From assembly GCA_023460085.1 (NCBI GenBank), contig JAEWRI010000021.1, positions 86,612 through 150,611 on the forward strand: 64,000 nucleotides of DNA, read 5' to 3'. Below are positions 52,836-61,981 of the stretch, piece after piece. Each line of letters starts with the position of its first letter. The stretch's first letter is position 1. The stretch comes from Bacillota bacterium (lineage in GTDB: Bacteria > Bacillota > Clostridia > Christensenellales > SZUA-584). A program made the position numbers and the translations under genes. The notes under the pieces are model-generated. The model saw only the letters and a list, made by a program, of their open reading frames with translations, was not told where the DNA came from and did not search any database.

Positions 52836-53669
52836 TCAAAAACCTTCTCCTAAGACCTCCTTGATATCGCCTACGATCACAAACGCCTTCGGGTCAATTT
52901 CCTTCACCAGGTTTTTTAGCCGGGCACCTTCGGTTCGCCATTGTATGACGCACATCAGCACGGTTTTTTCCTTGCCCGTGTATGCGCCTTTGGCGGAAAA
53001 CGCGGTGACGCCTCTGTCCATCTGTTTTAGTATCATCGCGGCGATCTCATCATTCCTTTCCGAAATAATGTAGAACGCTTTGGCCACGTTAAGCCCTACG
53101 GATATGAATTCCATCAGTTTGGTGGTGATATACAGTGAAGCAATGGCGTACAGCGCGTATTTGGGATCATCGAACAGCACGGCGGCAGCTCCGATAACCA
53201 GACAATCAATTATAAAAACGAACGTGCTGATGCTCAGTGTTTTAAAGTGCGCGTTGAGTATTACGCCCGCCATGTCGGAACCGCCCGTGCTGCCGCCCGC
53301 CTTGATAACGATGCCCAGTCCTACGCCCATCAGTACGCCGCCATACAGCGATCCGAGTATGATATCGTGTGTAGGTGAATAGATAGGAATGATGGCGGCC
53401 AGCGCCGAATACAGCGCGAGGGAATATGCGGTACGGAACAGAAAGGTTTTGCCCATCTTCCGAAACCCAAATAAAAAAAGCGGTATGTTCAGCGCCGCAA
53501 TGCTGATACTGATAGGGATTTTGGTGTCGGAAATATAATAGATGATTGTCGCGATACCGCTGACTCCGCCCGCCGCAATCTTCTCAGGAACCAGAAACAG
53601 GTTCAGTCCGCATACTGAGATGGCGACACCGATAGTCATGAGCACATAGTCCCGGATTTTGGCTTTCAT
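52836..53669 (-). CDS. YitT family membrane protein
   Basis: A 277-residue protein: five to six helices in residues 8-175 with GLNLFLVPEKIAAGGVSGIATII and the GGVLMGVGLGIVIKAGGSTGGSD signature, then a cytoplasmic DUF2179 domain (about 190-275, with AKGAYTGKEKTVLMCV). The family is widespread in Firmicutes, often multi-copy, with unknown transport function. Confidence 0.9.
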   Translation of the reverse strand: MKAKIRDYVLMTIGVAISVCGLNLFLVPEKIAAGGVSGIATIIYYISDTKIPISISIAALNIPLFLFGFRKMGKTFLFRTAYSLALYSALAAIIPIYSPTHDIILGSLYGGVLMGVGLGIVIKAGGSTGGSDMAGVILNAHFKTLSISTFVFIIDCLVIGAAAVLFDDPKYALYAIASLYITTKLMEFISVGLNVAKAFYIISERNDEIAAMILKQMDRGVTAFSAKGAYTGKEKTVLMCVIQWRTEGARLKNLVKEIDPKAFVIVGDIKEVLGEGF

Positions 53670-53734
53670 ATGACCTCCCGAGGTGAATGTAACATATGCA
53701 TGTCAGATACCCGATTTATGAACTTCCGTGCATA

Positions 53735-53762
53735 TGGAAAAGCGGAAGATTAATCTTCCGCT
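53735..53762 (-). terminator. Terminator of the mazF transcript
   Basis: A perfect palindrome of two 11-base arms (53741-53751 and 53752-53762), followed on the minus strand by TTTT. It ends the amidohydrolase-mazF unit. Confidence 0.75.
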
Positions 53763-53777
53763 CCTATTGTAGCCGTT

Positions 53778-54122
53778 TTATTTCGTTTTATCAAACCCCA
53801 TGCTGATTGAAATTGCTTCGTCTATGCGCAGCATGTCTCTGTCGCTCAGTCTGCCCAACTTTTTAATCAGCCTTGTTTTATCAATTGTCCGAATCTGTTC
53901 CAGCAGTACAACGCTTTTTTCCGATAACACGTCTTCATCGATGATGATATGCGTGGGTAAGCGTGCTTTTCCTAGATTGGACGTAATAGCCGCTACTATC
54001 ACCGTGGGACTGAAACGGTTGCCTGTATCGTTTTGTATGATCAAAACGGGACGTATTCCGCCTTGTTCCGAACCGGTAACGGGGTTTAAATCCGCGTAAT
54101 AAATATCTCCTCTCTCTATCAT
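53778..54122 (-). CDS. MazF/PemK family endoribonuclease toxin (NdoA type)
   Basis: A 114-residue PemK/MazF RNase. IERGDIYYADLNPVTGSEQGGIRPVLIIQND is the family N-terminus with the Arg, and VVLLEQIRTIDKTRL the conserved C-terminal segment containing the catalytic Thr/Glu context. Bacillus NdoA cleaves mRNA at UACAU and is held by the RHH antitoxin EndoAI encoded just upstream. Here the 64-base gap upstream holds no antitoxin; the preceding gene is an amidohydrolase. GGGGTGAAGT lies before the ATG. Confidence 0.9.
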   Translation of the reverse strand: MIERGDIYYADLNPVTGSEQGGIRPVLIIQNDTGNRFSPTVIVAAITSNLGKARLPTHIIIDEDVLSEKSVVLLEQIRTIDKTRLIKKLGRLSDRDMLRIDEAISISMGFDKTK

Positions 54123-54186
54123 ACTTCACCCCGCATATGCTGTTTTAGGTTTCCCATAACATCATATGACGGTCTCCCGCAAGGTG

Positions 54187-54978
54187 TTAGCAGGAGCCCA
54201 GCAGATTGAGGGCGTTGGAATAGAGTATTTTATCGATATCCTGCGCGGGAAGGTCGAGAGAACGAATAATCGGGATTTCATCTTTGGCACTGCGCCATGG
54301 GTAATCGGTGCCAAACAGCACGTTTTCCGCGCCGTGACGGCGTATCATTCGCTCCATGGCATCCTTCTGCAGAAGATAGTATGAATATGACGTATCAAGA
54401 TACACAGACTGGCCGACCAGCAGCTCTTCCACATCGCGCCAGAGCGCGTGGCTTCCCATGTGCGCTGCAACCACACGGAGTCCCGGAAAATTATCGATGA
54501 CATGGCGAAGCATCAGCGGCGTACAGTATACGGGGCAAGGATAACCGATATCGATGCCTGCGTGGAAGACCACAATGAGTCCTGCGTCACGCAGCAGCTC
54601 GTAGAGCGGGAACATTCGCGTTTCATCCGGATAAAAGCGCTGGTAATCCGGGTGAAATTTGACGCCTTTTATTCCGTTTTCTACAAGGAAATGAACAGCC
54701 ACCTCGAATTCGGGATCGTCCGGATGCACGGCTCCAAAAAAAACAAGGCTTTCGTCACGCTCTTCCACCGCCCATCGGTTGATGGCGGGCACCTGGGAAG
54801 GTTTTGTGGCGACGGGCAGCACCACGCTGATGTCTACTCCGGCCTGCTTCATATGCGCCCGAAGCGCCGTGGCAGTGCCGCCTGCGACAGACTGTATGCC
54901 GGCCTGCTTTTCGAGGCGGGTTACGGCATTTCCCGCGATACTGTCCGTAAAGCAGTGCGCGTGAAAATCAATTACCAT
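54187..54978 (-). CDS. Amidohydrolase (PF04909 type), copy 2
   Basis: A 263-residue metal-dependent hydrolase with IDFHAHCF, GVKFHPDYQRFYPDE, HAGIDIGYPCPVY, AAHMGSHALWRD and GTDYPWRS. These give the metal-binding HxH, two single His and the Asp of the superfamily. The family includes decarboxylases and hydrolases of small aromatic or aliphatic acids; no substrate is indicated. It lies one base after its paralog, with 64 bases to mazF. Confidence 0.88.
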   Translation of the reverse strand: MVIDFHAHCFTDSIAGNAVTRLEKQAGIQSVAGGTATALRAHMKQAGVDISVVLPVATKPSQVPAINRWAVEERDESLVFFGAVHPDDPEFEVAVHFLVENGIKGVKFHPDYQRFYPDETRMFPLYELLRDAGLIVVFHAGIDIGYPCPVYCTPLMLRHVIDNFPGLRVVAAHMGSHALWRDVEELLVGQSVYLDTSYSYYLLQKDAMERMIRRHGAENVLFGTDYPWRSAKDEIPIIRSLDLPAQDIDKILYSNALNLLGSC

Positions 54979-54979
54979 G

Positions 54980-55783
54980 TCATTTTACCGGTACGCGATC
55001 GCCCAGAAGGCGCAGCGCGTTTTTGTACAATATCTTGTCGATATCATCCGCGGAGAGCGGCAGATCCCGGATGCGACGGATTTCTTCCGCAGTATCCCGC
55101 CAAGGGGAATCCGTGCCGAAAACCACGTTCTCCACGCCATGCTTCCCTATCAAGCGCATCATGTCCTGCGGGGAAAGAGAGTATTGCGAATAGGAGGTAT
55201 CGATCCAGAGACGCCTTCCAATCAATAGTTCTTCGGCATCCCGCCATAGCGCGTGTCCGCCCATGTGCGCGGCAATGATGTCGAGCTTCGGAACGTTATC
55301 CATTATGCGCCGAATCATCATCGGCGTGCAGTGCACGGGGTACACGTACACATTGTCCAATCCAGCGTGCAGTGCCAGCTTCAGCCCGCTTTCGCTGATT
55401 GCCTCGTAGAGCGGAAACATCCGCGGCTCGTCGGCATAGCAGCCCTGATAATCCGGGTGAAGTTTAACACCCGCAAATCCGTGCTGCTTCAGCCAGCGCA
55501 GGTTCTCCTCAAAGTTTGGATCCTCCGGATGAATCGCCCCGAAGAAGACCAGTGTTCCGTCCGTCTGTTCCAACGCCCATTGATTGATGGACGCTACCTG
55601 AGAAGGTTTTGTCGCAACGGGAAGCACTACGCTGGCATCAATGCCGAAGTGCCTCATAAGCCCTTTGAGCTGTTCGGGTGTGCTTGCCCCATTGGTTTTA
55701 ATGCCGCTTCTGCTCTCAAGCAGCGAGATCGCGGCATCCACGACCTGCTCGGAAAAACAGTGGGTATGAAAGTCTATAATCAT
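54980..55783 (-). CDS. Amidohydrolase (PF04909 type), copy 1
   Basis: A 267-residue paralog of the next gene, alike over the whole length: IDFHTHCF, GVKLHPDYQGCYADE, HAGLDNVYVYPVH, AAHMGGHALWRDAEELLIG, GTDSPWRD. Shared segments such as VVLPVATKPSQV and DIDKILY show tandem duplication within the lineage. AAGGAG lies upstream. A promoter is at 55816-55844. Confidence 0.88.
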   Translation of the reverse strand: MIIDFHTHCFSEQVVDAAISLLESRSGIKTNGASTPEQLKGLMRHFGIDASVVLPVATKPSQVASINQWALEQTDGTLVFFGAIHPEDPNFEENLRWLKQHGFAGVKLHPDYQGCYADEPRMFPLYEAISESGLKLALHAGLDNVYVYPVHCTPMMIRRIMDNVPKLDIIAAHMGGHALWRDAEELLIGRRLWIDTSYSQYSLSPQDMMRLIGKHGVENVVFGTDSPWRDTAEEIRRIRDLPLSADDIDKILYKNALRLLGDRVPVK

Positions 55784-55815
55784 TGCAGCCTGTCCACTCC
55801 TTTTAAACGGCTATC

Positions 55816-55844
55816 ATTCTACAATAATATCACGGAGAAGGCAA
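55816..55844 (-). promoter_or_regulatory. Promoter of the amidohydrolase-mazF unit
   Basis: On the minus strand, TTGCCT (55844-55839), 17 bases, TAGAAT (55821-55816), about 33 bases before the first amidohydrolase start. Confidence 0.6.
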
Positions 55845-55878
55845 CAATGCGTGCAAATCTGTTACAAAATGACTGATT

Positions 55879-55903
55879 TAAAAAAGCGGGCTCATCGTCC
55901 CGC
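55879..55903 (-). terminator. Terminator of ytxC
   Basis: On the minus strand GCGGG and CCCGC (55903-55899 with 55890-55886) flank an eight-base loop and are followed by TTTTTT. Confidence 0.75.
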
Positions 55904-55905
55904 AA

Positions 55906-55937
55906 GCTAAATCATATCCTCGCTAAATCATATCCTC
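55906..55937. repeat. 16-bp tandem duplication across the ytxC stop codon
   Basis: Two identical 16-base units (55906-55921 and 55922-55937). The ytxC stop codon (complement of 55923-55925) lies in the gene-proximal copy; the second copy repeats the last codons and stop just beyond. Confidence 0.95.
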
Positions 55938-56750
55938 GGAAAACTCCACGCGCTTTCCAAAGACATCCTTGATGGTTTCGATGATCCGCGCATCCCAGAA
56001 ACGATCTCGATTGTGCACCACGATGGATAAAGGTGCAATATTGACGAGCGCGGACAGCAGTGCGTCATCCTTGTCGATTCGTTTGCCTAAAAAAGAACAC
56101 TTCAGCAGACACAGGCGTTCATCAAGCAGCAGGTACTCTCCATGTCCATCCACGCAGACATGTACCTTGCGCACACGGGGAATACGGATATTGACAAAGA
56201 GCCGCAGAATTTCAACAAACTCCACATATTCTTTTTTTCGCACATAGCTTTCCACGCCGTCCGCCAGAGCTTTTCCCCATTCGTCCAGATAATCCTTCAT
56301 TCGGAAGCGCATGAAGCCCTCCAGCATCAGTGTCTCCGGCGGGGTTTCATCCAGCAGCGCGCTCAGCCGCTTGGTTACATTCTGCTTGCACAGGGAGACA
56401 TCACCGCGCTGTTCCGCGTTTCCATACCAAAGATTCTTCAGCACAACGACGAGTATTTCGCATTGATCTTTTTCCGGAAGAAAATCATATTCTTGTTTCA
56501 ACAGGCGCACGAGGTGGCGTACCTGTAAATTTTCCACGATAATATCCGCGAGCAGCGTACAGAGCACATCGTGCTCATTTTCGCTTCGCTTGCCACAGTC
56601 CGATACGGTTACCTGTGCCAGTCTTTCGTCGCCTACGGGACGAATGCTGACAATGCAGCCTTTTTTTTGCGCGTCATACGCGCGGTTGACAATCAGGGGT
56701 CCCAGTACGAGCCCTTTGTCTTCAACGCCGACGATTACGTTCAAATCCAA
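55923..56750 (-). CDS. ytxC: Sporulation protein YtxC family
   Basis: A 275-residue protein. The central MLEGFMRFRMKDYLDEW segment and YVRKKEYVEFVEILRLFV match the YtxC family of putative sporulation proteins. Its biochemical role is unknown; it has no membrane helix. The C-terminal 70 residues contain strand-rich sequence (VHVCVDGHGEYLLLD). The gene is divergent from the unknown gene at 56941. Confidence 0.8.
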   Translation of the reverse strand: MDLNVIVGVEDKGLVLGPLIVNRAYDAQKKGCIVSIRPVGDERLAQVTVSDCGKRSENEHDVLCTLLADIIVENLQVRHLVRLLKQEYDFLPEKDQCEILVVVLKNLWYGNAEQRGDVSLCKQNVTKRLSALLDETPPETLMLEGFMRFRMKDYLDEWGKALADGVESYVRKKEYVEFVEILRLFVNIRIPRVRKVHVCVDGHGEYLLLDERLCLLKCSFLGKRIDKDDALLSALVNIAPLSIVVHNRDRFWDARIIETIKDVFGKRVEFSEDMI

Positions 56751-56940
56751 TCACAACCCTTTCGCTCCCTGCTACAATTTATGCCGGGCCGAAATAAACG
56801 TTTCTAACAATAATGTCTGCAACAAAATTAAAAGCTCTCGTTGAAATATTTGTTATTCGTGTGATACTATGAAGCAAAAAGTGGATTAACCAGTATGTGT
56901 GCTATCACACCTGCATGAAAAAGGGAGGCTTTCATTAAAT

Positions 56941-57537
56941 ATGGAGAATATCGTTTTAGAGTCATTAAAGAAATGCAGGGATGACGCCGTTGACCTTGAA
57001 AACGCGATACATGCCATGGACAAAAACGATGCGGCAGACGAAGGTGATTTAGAGATGTCCGGGCTGATGTTTATGGCAAAGGCGATGATGCTGGATGACG
57101 AACTGGAAAAGTGCGAAGCGTTTTTAAACGAGGAGTCGCCTGAGGAGGTAACTGAGGTGTATTTTGAAGCCCAGGACCTGATAGAAAGACTTCTGAGCGC
57201 CGCTCTTGCCGAGATAGCCCGCAATGCCGGGGCGTCTAAGGAATTCTCGAGTCGGTTGGAAGCCGTGTCCAGCAGCAGCGAGTCGTCCGGGCTCACGGAT
57301 GATCTGCTGAAGCTTTATAAGTGCGAAAGTCTTATACGTATGGCCTACCGCAGCGCGCAGAAGTTCCCCATATATGGCATGCCGGACTCCATATCCCGCA
57401 TGGAAGAGGAAACTGTGATCGATCAGGAACAGTACATACTGGATAAAACAGGAATAGACGTATGTGAACTGCGGGATGTGCGCTCGCGGCTGCTGGAGAG
57501 CGTGCGGGGCGCGCTGACGGAGAAAGACGCGGAATGA
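56941..57537 (+). CDS. Unknown acidic helical protein
   Basis: A 198-residue, acidic, largely helical protein with no membrane segment, signal peptide or motif that I recognise. Heptad-like Leu/Ala spacing in residues about 1-110 suggests a helical bundle; a Ser-rich break (VSSSSESSG, about residue 117) separates two halves. ATG 56941 has GGAGG twelve bases upstream; GTG 56899 is in frame but has no ribosome site. It lies between ytxC and tex, with its own upstream region shared with ytxC. Confidence 0.65.
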   Translation: MENIVLESLKKCRDDAVDLENAIHAMDKNDAADEGDLEMSGLMFMAKAMMLDDELEKCEAFLNEESPEEVTEVYFEAQDLIERLLSAALAEIARNAGASKEFSSRLEAVSSSSESSGLTDDLLKLYKCESLIRMAYRSAQKFPIYGMPDSISRMEEETVIDQEQYILDKTGIDVCELRDVRSRLLESVRGALTEKDAE

Positions 57538-57553
57538 TCTCCCAAGAGGCGTA

Positions 57554-57582
57554 TTGATAGCCGGGGGTCTCAATGCTATAAT
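57554..57582 (+). promoter_or_regulatory. Promoter of tex
   Basis: TTGATA (57554-57559), 17 bases, TATAAT (57577-57582) with an extended TG element, 36 bases before the ATG. Confidence 0.85.
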
Positions 57583-57617
57583 GCAGCGAGAGATTAAGCA
57601 TATCATCAGGAGCGGCT

Positions 57618-59762
57618 ATGGCAGACATCACAAAACAGATCGCAAAGGAACTCGGAATCAGGGACAGTCAGGCGGTGAGCGCCGTGGAATTGCTGGATCA
57701 GGGCAATACCGTCCCTTTCATCGCGCGTTACCGTAAAGAGGTTACTGGAGGACTTACGGACGAAACGCTGCGTCAGCTGGAGGAAAGGCTGACGTATCTT
57801 CGCAACCTGGAAAACCGCAAACAGGAGGTGCTGCGCCTCATCGACGAGCAGGGCAAACTGACGCCCGAACTGAAGGCGCAGATTGACAAAGCGGTCAGCG
57901 TTACGGAAGTAGACGATATCTATCGCCCGTACCGGCCCAAGCGCCGCACACGCGCCACCATCGCTCAGGAAAAGGGTCTTGCGCCCTTGGCCGAAGTGCT
58001 CTGGGCTCAGCAGACGAAGGACTCCGCGCTGCTGCAGATGGCGCAGCAATACATCAGCGAAGAGAAGGGCGTGACCTCGGCGGAGGACGCTGTCGCCGGC
58101 GCGCAGGATATTGTGGCGGAGCGCGTTTCGGACGATGCCGAGATTCGCAAGCAGCTGCGCGCGCTGATCCGCAGATCCGGCCGCGTCGTATCCAAGGCGC
58201 TCGTCAAGCAAAGCACGGTATATGATCTATACTACGATTTCGCCGAGCCCATCTCGAGGCTCGTAGCCCACCGTACGCTGGCGCTGGACAGAGGGGAGCG
58301 CGAAAAGATATTGAGCGTGAAGGTGGATATGGAAGAAGCGGAAGCGCTCATGCTGCTTTTCGGCGCGGTCATTCGCCCCGGCTGGCGGAGCGATTATCTG
58401 CGTGAAGCCATCGAAGACGCATACAAGCGGCTTATCTTCCCTTCGGTGGAACGGGAAATCCGCAGCGAGCTTACCGAGGCTGCGGAGGAGCAGGCCATCC
58501 GCGTGTTCGGCGTGAACTTGAAGCACCTGCTGCTGCAGCCCCCGGTGCGCGGCAAAACGGTGATGGCGCTCGACCCAGGCTTTCGGACAGGCAACAAGGT
58601 GGCGGTGGTCGATCCCACCGGCAAGGTGCTGGACACCGGCGTGGTGTATATGACGCTGGAACATCACGATATTCCCAAGGCAAAGAAGATATTGCATGCG
58701 CTTATAGAGAAGTACGGCGTACAGATTATATCCATCGGCAACGGCACCGCGTCCAAGGAGACCGAAGCGGTGGTGGCGAATCTTCTGAAAGAAGTCAAAC
58801 GCGAAGTGTATTACATGGTCGTCAGCGAGGCCGGCGCTTCGGTCTACTCCGCTTCAAAGCTCGGCACGGAGGAGTTCCCGGAGTATGACGTTGCGCTGCG
58901 AAGCGCGGTGTCCATCGCGCGGCGGCTGCAGGACCCGCTGGCCGAGCTGGTGAAGATAGACCCCAAGGCCATCGGCGTGGGACAGTACCAGCACGACGTG
59001 AATCAGAAGCAGCTAGCGGGCGCGCTGGGCGGCGTCGTCGAGGACTGTGTCAATACGGTGGGCGTTGATGTCAATACGGCGTCTCCTTCGCTGCTGCAGT
59101 ATATTTCGGGCGTATCTTCCTCTATCGCGAAAAACATCGTTGAAACCCGTCAGCAGAAGGGACGTTTCGAGAATCGGAATGAGCTCAAAAAAGTCCGGGG
59201 CTTGGGAGATAAGGCGTTCGAGCAATGCGCGGGTTTTCTGCGCATCCCCGGCGCAAAGAATATACTCGATAACACCGCCATACACCCGGAGTCTTACGAG
59301 GCCGTGAATAAACTGATGCGCATGCTGGGCATTCGCCCTGAAGACATGCAGGCAGTGGAGAAGCTGAAAACAAACGTCAACGTGCAGGATGTGCCGAAAT
59401 ACGCCAAGGCGGTGGGTGTGGGCGAGCCTACGCTGAAGGATATTCTGGAGGAGCTGAAAAAACCGGGCCGCGATCCGCGGGACGCTTTCGAGCAGCCGGT
59501 TTTCCGCTCTGACGTGATGCATATGGAGGATCTGAAAGAGGGGATGGTGCTTACCGGCACCGTGCGCAACGTCATCGATTTCGGCGCGTTTGTGGATATC
59601 GGCGTGCATCAGGATGGCTTGGTGCATATCTCTCAGCTGTCCAATCAGTACGTTAAGCATCCGATGGATGTCGTCAAAACGGGCGATGTCGTCAAGGTGA
59701 AGGTGCTGGGCGTGGATCTTGCCAAGAAGCGCATCTCGCTGACCATGAAGGATGTAAAATAG
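57618..59762 (+). CDS. tex: Tex family RNA-binding transcription accessory protein
   Basis: A 714-residue protein with helical N-terminal domain (NTVPFIARYRKEVTGGL, about 32-47), a YqgF/RNase H-like domain (VMALDPGFRTGNKVAVVD, about 315-450), helix-hairpin-helix repeats (about 480-560, GRFENRNELKKVRGLGDKAF) and a C-terminal S1 domain (about 635-712, GTVRNVIDFGAFVDIGVHQDG). Tex resembles Spt6 and is linked to transcription. Length and domain order are standard. AGGAG precedes the ATG. Confidence 0.95.
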   Translation: MADITKQIAKELGIRDSQAVSAVELLDQGNTVPFIARYRKEVTGGLTDETLRQLEERLTYLRNLENRKQEVLRLIDEQGKLTPELKAQIDKAVSVTEVDDIYRPYRPKRRTRATIAQEKGLAPLAEVLWAQQTKDSALLQMAQQYISEEKGVTSAEDAVAGAQDIVAERVSDDAEIRKQLRALIRRSGRVVSKALVKQSTVYDLYYDFAEPISRLVAHRTLALDRGEREKILSVKVDMEEAEALMLLFGAVIRPGWRSDYLREAIEDAYKRLIFPSVEREIRSELTEAAEEQAIRVFGVNLKHLLLQPPVRGKTVMALDPGFRTGNKVAVVDPTGKVLDTGVVYMTLEHHDIPKAKKILHALIEKYGVQIISIGNGTASKETEAVVANLLKEVKREVYYMVVSEAGASVYSASKLGTEEFPEYDVALRSAVSIARRLQDPLAELVKIDPKAIGVGQYQHDVNQKQLAGALGGVVEDCVNTVGVDVNTASPSLLQYISGVSSSIAKNIVETRQQKGRFENRNELKKVRGLGDKAFEQCAGFLRIPGAKNILDNTAIHPESYEAVNKLMRMLGIRPEDMQAVEKLKTNVNVQDVPKYAKAVGVGEPTLKDILEELKKPGRDPRDAFEQPVFRSDVMHMEDLKEGMVLTGTVRNVIDFGAFVDIGVHQDGLVHISQLSNQYVKHPMDVVKTGDVVKVKVLGVDLAKKRISLTMKDVK

Positions 59763-59770
59763 GAGGGGCT

Positions 59771-60466
59771 ATGAAGCTGGCGGTATTCGATTTTGACGGT
59801 ACGCTGTCGCCTCAGGATACGCTGCCGTTTCTGCTTAAGGAATGGAAGAAGTTTCATTACCCCAGGATGAAGCGGTACCTCGTCTATGTCTCCGTAAGCG
59901 GTCTTTACCTGCGTTATAAACTGGGCAAAGGCTCGCGCGAGGAGATCCGCAAGGAGGGCATGCGCAAGTTTTCGCGCATTTTCTCGGGCATGGGCAAGAA
60001 GGAGTTTCGGGAATTCCTTCAGCGCAGCTCCCAAGATATCATGCCGGAATTGAGCAAAGCCTTGCTGAAGGAATTGAAAAAGGTAAAAGCCGCGGGATAT
60101 CATACCGTTCTTCTTTCCGGCTGCTACGAGACCTTTCTCAAATACGTCGGAGAAGCCATAGGCATCGATACCGTAATCGGCACAGAGGTGCACTATCTCA
60201 ACGGCCAAGTGGATATGGCCTCGCCGATGAACATCGTCAGCGGTGAGGCGAAGAATGAAAGGCTGCGCGCCTTTTTTGCGGAAAAGGGCGTGGACTGGGC
60301 AGGCAGCGTCGCATACGCCGACAGCATGTCGGATGTCGGCATACTTGAGATGGTAGGTAAACCCGTGGCGGTTCATCCGGAAGAGGAACTCCGTAAGGTC
60401 GCGCAGGAAAGAAACTGGCGGATTATTGAAGAGCAGAAGCAGAGAATACCCGCTAAAAAACGGTAA
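59771..60466 (+). CDS. HAD superfamily phosphatase (subfamily IB)
   Basis: A 231-residue hydrolase with catalytic DFDGTLSPQD (motif I), LLSGCYETF (motif II), a Lys in the SGEAKNERL region (motif III) and YADSMSDVGIL (motif IV). A helical cap lies at about residues 20-95. Similar to SerB-like and lipid-phosphate phosphatases; the substrate is not predictable. It follows tex by eight bases and ends at a convergent terminator. Confidence 0.85.
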   Translation: MKLAVFDFDGTLSPQDTLPFLLKEWKKFHYPRMKRYLVYVSVSGLYLRYKLGKGSREEIRKEGMRKFSRIFSGMGKKEFREFLQRSSQDIMPELSKALLKELKKVKAAGYHTVLLSGCYETFLKYVGEAIGIDTVIGTEVHYLNGQVDMASPMNIVSGEAKNERLRAFFAEKGVDWAGSVAYADSMSDVGILEMVGKPVAVHPEEELRKVAQERNWRIIEEQKQRIPAKKR

Positions 60467-60492
60467 TCTATTATCCAATTTGAAAGTATCGA

Positions 60493-60522
60493 TGTTAAGG
60501 CGGCCGTAAAGCCGCCTTAACA
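60493..60522. terminator. Convergent stem-loop between the HAD gene and sleL
   Basis: A perfect 12-bp stem (60493-60504 with 60511-60522), loop CGTAAA. T-tract is short on both sides, but the location between two convergent genes supports a bidirectional terminator. Confidence 0.8.
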
Positions 60523-60539
60523 TTTGCGGTTATCACAAT

Positions 60540-61829
60540 TTACTGCACAACCTTGACGATGTTGTACATATCGGAAAGCACAATCCAGTTCTGCGGGAAG
60601 GACACCCCAAGCAGCCAATAGCTTACGCCGCGCAGATCGTATTCGTTGACAAGGAGGAGCTTAGCCCTTACGCTTCGTGCATCCTCAAACCAAACCTCGT
60701 GTTCCTTGCCATTATCGTCGAAGTAGCGGAACGTAGGCGATTGTGTCTGCTGGTCAAACCGTATGGTAGCTCCGTGCTGCGCGGCCAGCCGTATGGCGTC
60801 CTGCGGGCTGATACGCCGTGCCCAGCGCCCGCCCGGCATATACGGCAGCGGCCAGTCGTACCCGTAAAGCGGCATGCCCATCATAATCTTACGGCTGGGA
60901 ATCACCGATACGGCGTATTTAATGACCTCCTCCACGAGATCCACCGGGGCCACCGCATAAGGCGGGCCGCCCGACCAACCCCATTCATACGTCATAATGA
61001 TAACAAAGTCCACGATTTCACCGTGCGCCTTATAGTCATGGGCACCGTGCCACGCACCTGTCTGCACGTCCGAAGATTTGGGTGCCAGCGCCGTAGACAC
61101 AACATAACCGAGCGGATGCAGCGCGGCAACCAGCCTGCGCAGGAACGCATTGTAGTTCTCCCGGTTTTCTGGAGAGATGCGTTCAAAATCCACGTTGATA
61201 CCGTAATACCCTTTTGCGCGCATGGTGGCAATCATGTTGTTGATGATTGTCTGCTGCAGCGGCACGTTGTTCAGTATGCCGTCTATAAGCTGCGTATCGA
61301 AGTTTCCATTCGCAAAATTGGTTACCACAAGCAGCGGAGCAATCCGATGCTGCTTTGCTTCCGCAAGTATCGCGGCATCGTTGATGGGCGTCAGGGAACC
61401 GTCGGCCTTCACCTGATAGCTGAATGGGCTTAAGTATGTTAAATATTCACCCACCTCTCGCACGGTGGCGGTCTCAGTATCCGCGGTCGTGGGTTCTATG
61501 TAACCGTTGACCTCAATATATCCATAGTTTTGCGAACGAAGCGGAATGCGCAGTACGGTGCCGGGCTGAAGCGCATCGGGATTTTCGATACCGTTGAGTC
61601 GCGCGATAGTTTCAGGCGATGTGCCAAATTTTCTCGCAATGCTCCAAAGTGAGTCGCCGCTGCGCACGGTGTAGGAGGTTTCCTGCGTAGGAATAACGAG
61701 CGCCTGCCCGACAACGAGATAAGGCATATCATCCAGTTCATTCATCACAAATATGGTATCTGGAGCGACGCCGTATCTTCTCGCAATGTCATAGAGCGAA
61801 TCTCCGGGTTTAACCACATGGATGTCCAT
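60540..61829 (-). CDS. sleL: Spore cortex-lytic N-acetylglucosaminidase, SleL/YaaH type
   Basis: A 429-residue protein with two N-terminal LysM domains (residues 2-48 and 51-96; VVKPGDSLYDIARRYG, TVRSGDSLWSIARKFG) and a GH18 catalytic domain (about 110-429). The active-site strand is GYYGINVDFE, with the Asp and the catalytic Glu kept. In Bacillus, SleL degrades cortex fragments during germination. There is no signal peptide, as usual for SleL, which is packed in the coat. AAGGAAGTG lies upstream. Divergent from cwlJ. Confidence 0.9.
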   Translation of the reverse strand: MDIHVVKPGDSLYDIARRYGVAPDTIFVMNELDDMPYLVVGQALVIPTQETSYTVRSGDSLWSIARKFGTSPETIARLNGIENPDALQPGTVLRIPLRSQNYGYIEVNGYIEPTTADTETATVREVGEYLTYLSPFSYQVKADGSLTPINDAAILAEAKQHRIAPLLVVTNFANGNFDTQLIDGILNNVPLQQTIINNMIATMRAKGYYGINVDFERISPENRENYNAFLRRLVAALHPLGYVVSTALAPKSSDVQTGAWHGAHDYKAHGEIVDFVIIMTYEWGWSGGPPYAVAPVDLVEEVIKYAVSVIPSRKIMMGMPLYGYDWPLPYMPGGRWARRISPQDAIRLAAQHGATIRFDQQTQSPTFRYFDDNGKEHEVWFEDARSVRAKLLLVNEYDLRGVSYWLLGVSFPQNWIVLSDMYNIVKVVQ

Positions 61830-61981
61830 AATATCACTTCCTTTTCTGTCTGTATTCCATTATATTGACAGCGCCTTCGCAACGTTCGAAGTGCAGATTG
61901 TTTTATCACTTTTTGTATTGCCGCAATATACTATGAATGAACAGATGCCAGCAGTGCGAAAAAACAGGATAAGGTGACATT

